Source of the DNA: Nitrospinaceae bacterium
GTDB taxonomy: Bacteria; Nitrospinota; Nitrospinia; Nitrospinales; Nitrospinaceae
Assembly (NCBI GenBank): GCA_028278405.1
Contig: JANQEK010000037.1
Coordinates: 96,662-160,661, forward strand
DNA: 64,000 nt
Reading direction: 5' to 3'
Part shown: piece after piece, positions 62,779-64,000 of the stretch
How positions within the stretch are numbered: the stretch's first letter is position 1
How the letters are laid out: the number at the start of each line of letters is the position of its first letter
Program-made: the position numbers and the translations under genes
The notes under the pieces: model-generated
Databases searched by the model: none
Told to the model about the DNA's origin: nothing
The model's input: only the letters and a program-made list of their open reading frames with translations

Positions 62779-64000
62779 TTATGACGACGGGTTCAAGGCT
62801 CCCTGGAGTTCTTCCCGAAGCTGGGTTTTCAGGATTTTCCCAACCGGGTTTTTGGGTAGGGTTTCATAGAATTGGAAATGGTCGGGAACGCTGAATGGCG
62901 GCAGTTTCTCGCGGCAGTATTTTTTCAATTCCAGCTCCGTTGCCTGACAACCCTCTTTCAATACGATACAGGCCACCACCTGTTCTCCCAACCGTGGATG
63001 AGGGGTTCCCACCGCTGCCGCTTCCATAATGGCAGGATGATTGACCAGCACATTTTCGATAGCCAAAGGCGCCACGTTTTCCCCGGCGCGAATGATCAAA
63101 TCCTTTTTTCTGCCGGCAGAGATGTAAAGACGGCCTTGTTCGTCCAAGTGCCCCAGATCGCCGGTTTTGAGCCAGCCTTCAGGAGTTAATGCTTCGCGAC
63201 TTGCTTCCGGAAGTTTCCAATAACCCGGCATTACCGTTGGACCTTTGACAATGATTTCTCCCACTTCGCCCTGCGGGACGGCTTGTCCCTGATCGTCAAC
63301 AATTTTCAATTGCACATCAGGCAACGCCGGGCCGACTGAACCCACAACGCTTCCGCCTTTGATGGTATTGACGGAAATCACCGGGGAAGTCTCCGTCAGA
63401 CCGTAACCTTCAAGAACGGTGACTTTCATCAGATCTTCGACTTTATGAAGCAGAGCGTGGGGAAGCGCCGCTCCACCTGAAATGCAGTACCGCAACGAAG
63501 AAACGTTGTAATCTCCACGTTCCACTAATTGGGCCAGAAACGAATAGATGGTCGGTACAAGCGGGAGTATCGTCGCTTGATGCTGGTGAATGGCTGCCAG
63601 AATGGCTTTCGGTTGAAACTGTGGCAGAAGAATCAAGGTGCCCCCGACCCGGAGAATTAACAGTGCAATGATGTTGCCGAACGAATGGAACAGGGGAAGT
63701 GCCATGATGGCCCGGTCCTCCGGTTGAAACGGCAAATAGGTCTCAACACCCTTCGAATTGTTGTCGAACATACTTTCGTTCAACATGACGCCTTTGGGTT
63801 TTGCAGTGGTACCCGATGTGTACATGATCACATCCGGGATTCCCTCTGTGCGGGAATGGCGAGGCGGTGTTTCGTCGGGTTGTGCCGACTGCAGAAATTT
63901 GTCGAAGGGGATGGTCCCCTCAGCCGGCAACCCTGAATCTGGAACGGGTGCGGTGGTGATCCGTCCTTTGAATTTGGAAAAAAAGGGAGCGATCTCCGGT
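62779..64000 (-). CDS. long-chain fatty acid-CoA ligase-type AMP-binding enzyme, N-terminus outside window
   Basis: The frame is open to the window edge, so the N-terminal part of the gene is missing. The visible part has the AMP-binding P-loop motif DVIMYTSGTTAKPKGVM, the GYGLTETSPVIS motif, WLKTGDLGHLDEQGRLYISAGRKKDLIIRAGENV, and a C-terminal Lys in NPVGKILKTQLREEL. Such enzymes form acyl-AMP and then acyl-CoA from a fatty or aryl acid. The TTG at 63928-63930 is not needed as a start. It is convergent with the SUMF1-like gene, with a 24-base gap. Confidence 0.9.
   Translation of the reverse strand, partial: PEIAPFFSKFKGRITTAPVPDSGLPAEGTIPFDKFLQSAQPDETPPRHSRTEGIPDVIMYTSGTTAKPKGVMLNESMFDNNSKGVETYLPFQPEDRAIMALPLFHSFGNIIALLILRVGGTLILLPQFQPKAILAAIHQHQATILPLVPTIYSFLAQLVERGDYNVSSLRYCISGGAALPHALLHKVEDLMKVTVLEGYGLTETSPVISVNTIKGGSVVGSVGPALPDVQLKIVDDQGQAVPQGEVGEIIVKGPTVMPGYWKLPEASREALTPEGWLKTGDLGHLDEQGRLYISAGRKKDLIIRAGENVAPLAIENVLVNHPAIMEAAAVGTPHPRLGEQVVACIVLKEGCQATELELKKYCREKLPPFSVPDHFQFYETLPKNPVGKILKTQLREELQGALNPSS

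Noticed and set aside
1..64000. Insertion sequences, prophage or CRISPR array
   Set aside because: No transposase, integrase, terminal repeats with target duplications or spaced direct repeats were seen.

Overview
The window looks like chromosomal DNA of a Gram-negative (diderm) bacterium of moderate G+C content. Supporting signs are a periplasmic lytic transglycosylase, a beta-barrel-like outer-membrane protein, a sigma-54 two-component pair, two ECF sigma/anti-sigma pairs, nucleotide-sugar genes for a surface polysaccharide, and very large exported Ig-like proteins. Gene content and style suggest Nitrospinota (Nitrospina-like) or a related deep lineage. That placement is inference: no rRNA or lineage-specific marker is present. 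I see no insertion sequence, prophage or CRISPR array.

Layout. 1-0.5 kb: the end of a VTT/DedA-type membrane protein. 0.5-5.4 kb: two proteins without assigned function, then an ECF sigma / zinc-finger anti-sigma / arsenite methyltransferase / sulfite-oxidase-like operon, with an arsR gene in the opposite direction that appears leaderless. 5.5-9.3 kb: trmN6-like gene and a 1052-residue ORF joining MiaA to a lytic transglycosylase. 9.5-14.7 kb: a small membrane protein, then a probable operon fmdB / histidine kinase / sigma-54 regulator / two tandem AstE-AspA paralogues, the second without its zinc ligands. 14.9-16.2 kb: ilvE and, divergently, tRNA-Lys and tRNA-Glu. 16.2-20.4 kb: an alpha/beta hydrolase, a membrane protein, a cytochrome c-like protein and a 506-residue exported protein, mostly unassigned.

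20.5-38 kb is the most distinctive region. An ECF sigma with an NrsF-type anti-sigma faces a spondin-domain gene that has a sigmaF-like promoter. Next come a 2054-residue exported protein (beta-helix-like, PKD and Ig domains, Cys-rich tail), a coupled exported partner, a 2277-residue protein with a calcium-binding DxDGDG belt and 13 Ig-like repeats, and a DsbA-like thiol oxidoreductase. I read this as a surface-structure or adhesin locus with its own regulation. 38-49.3 kb holds a dienelactone hydrolase, a receiver-only regulator, a barrel-like protein, a YfhO-type membrane protein, a TPR-like protein, a cNMP-PAS-GGDEF-EAL protein, a LuxR regulator, a small exported protein and a VanZ-like protein preceded by a strong RNA-like hairpin.

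49.3-61 kb is a surface-polysaccharide locus: rmlB-rmlA-rmlD, a GT2/methyltransferase fusion, two gmd paralogues, nadE on the other strand, then a DegT aminotransferase with a PIN-like N-terminal domain and a UDP-HexNAc 6-dehydrogenase. The window ends with a short lysine-rich gene, a TPR/SUMF1-like exported protein and an acyl-CoA synthetase cut by the window edge.
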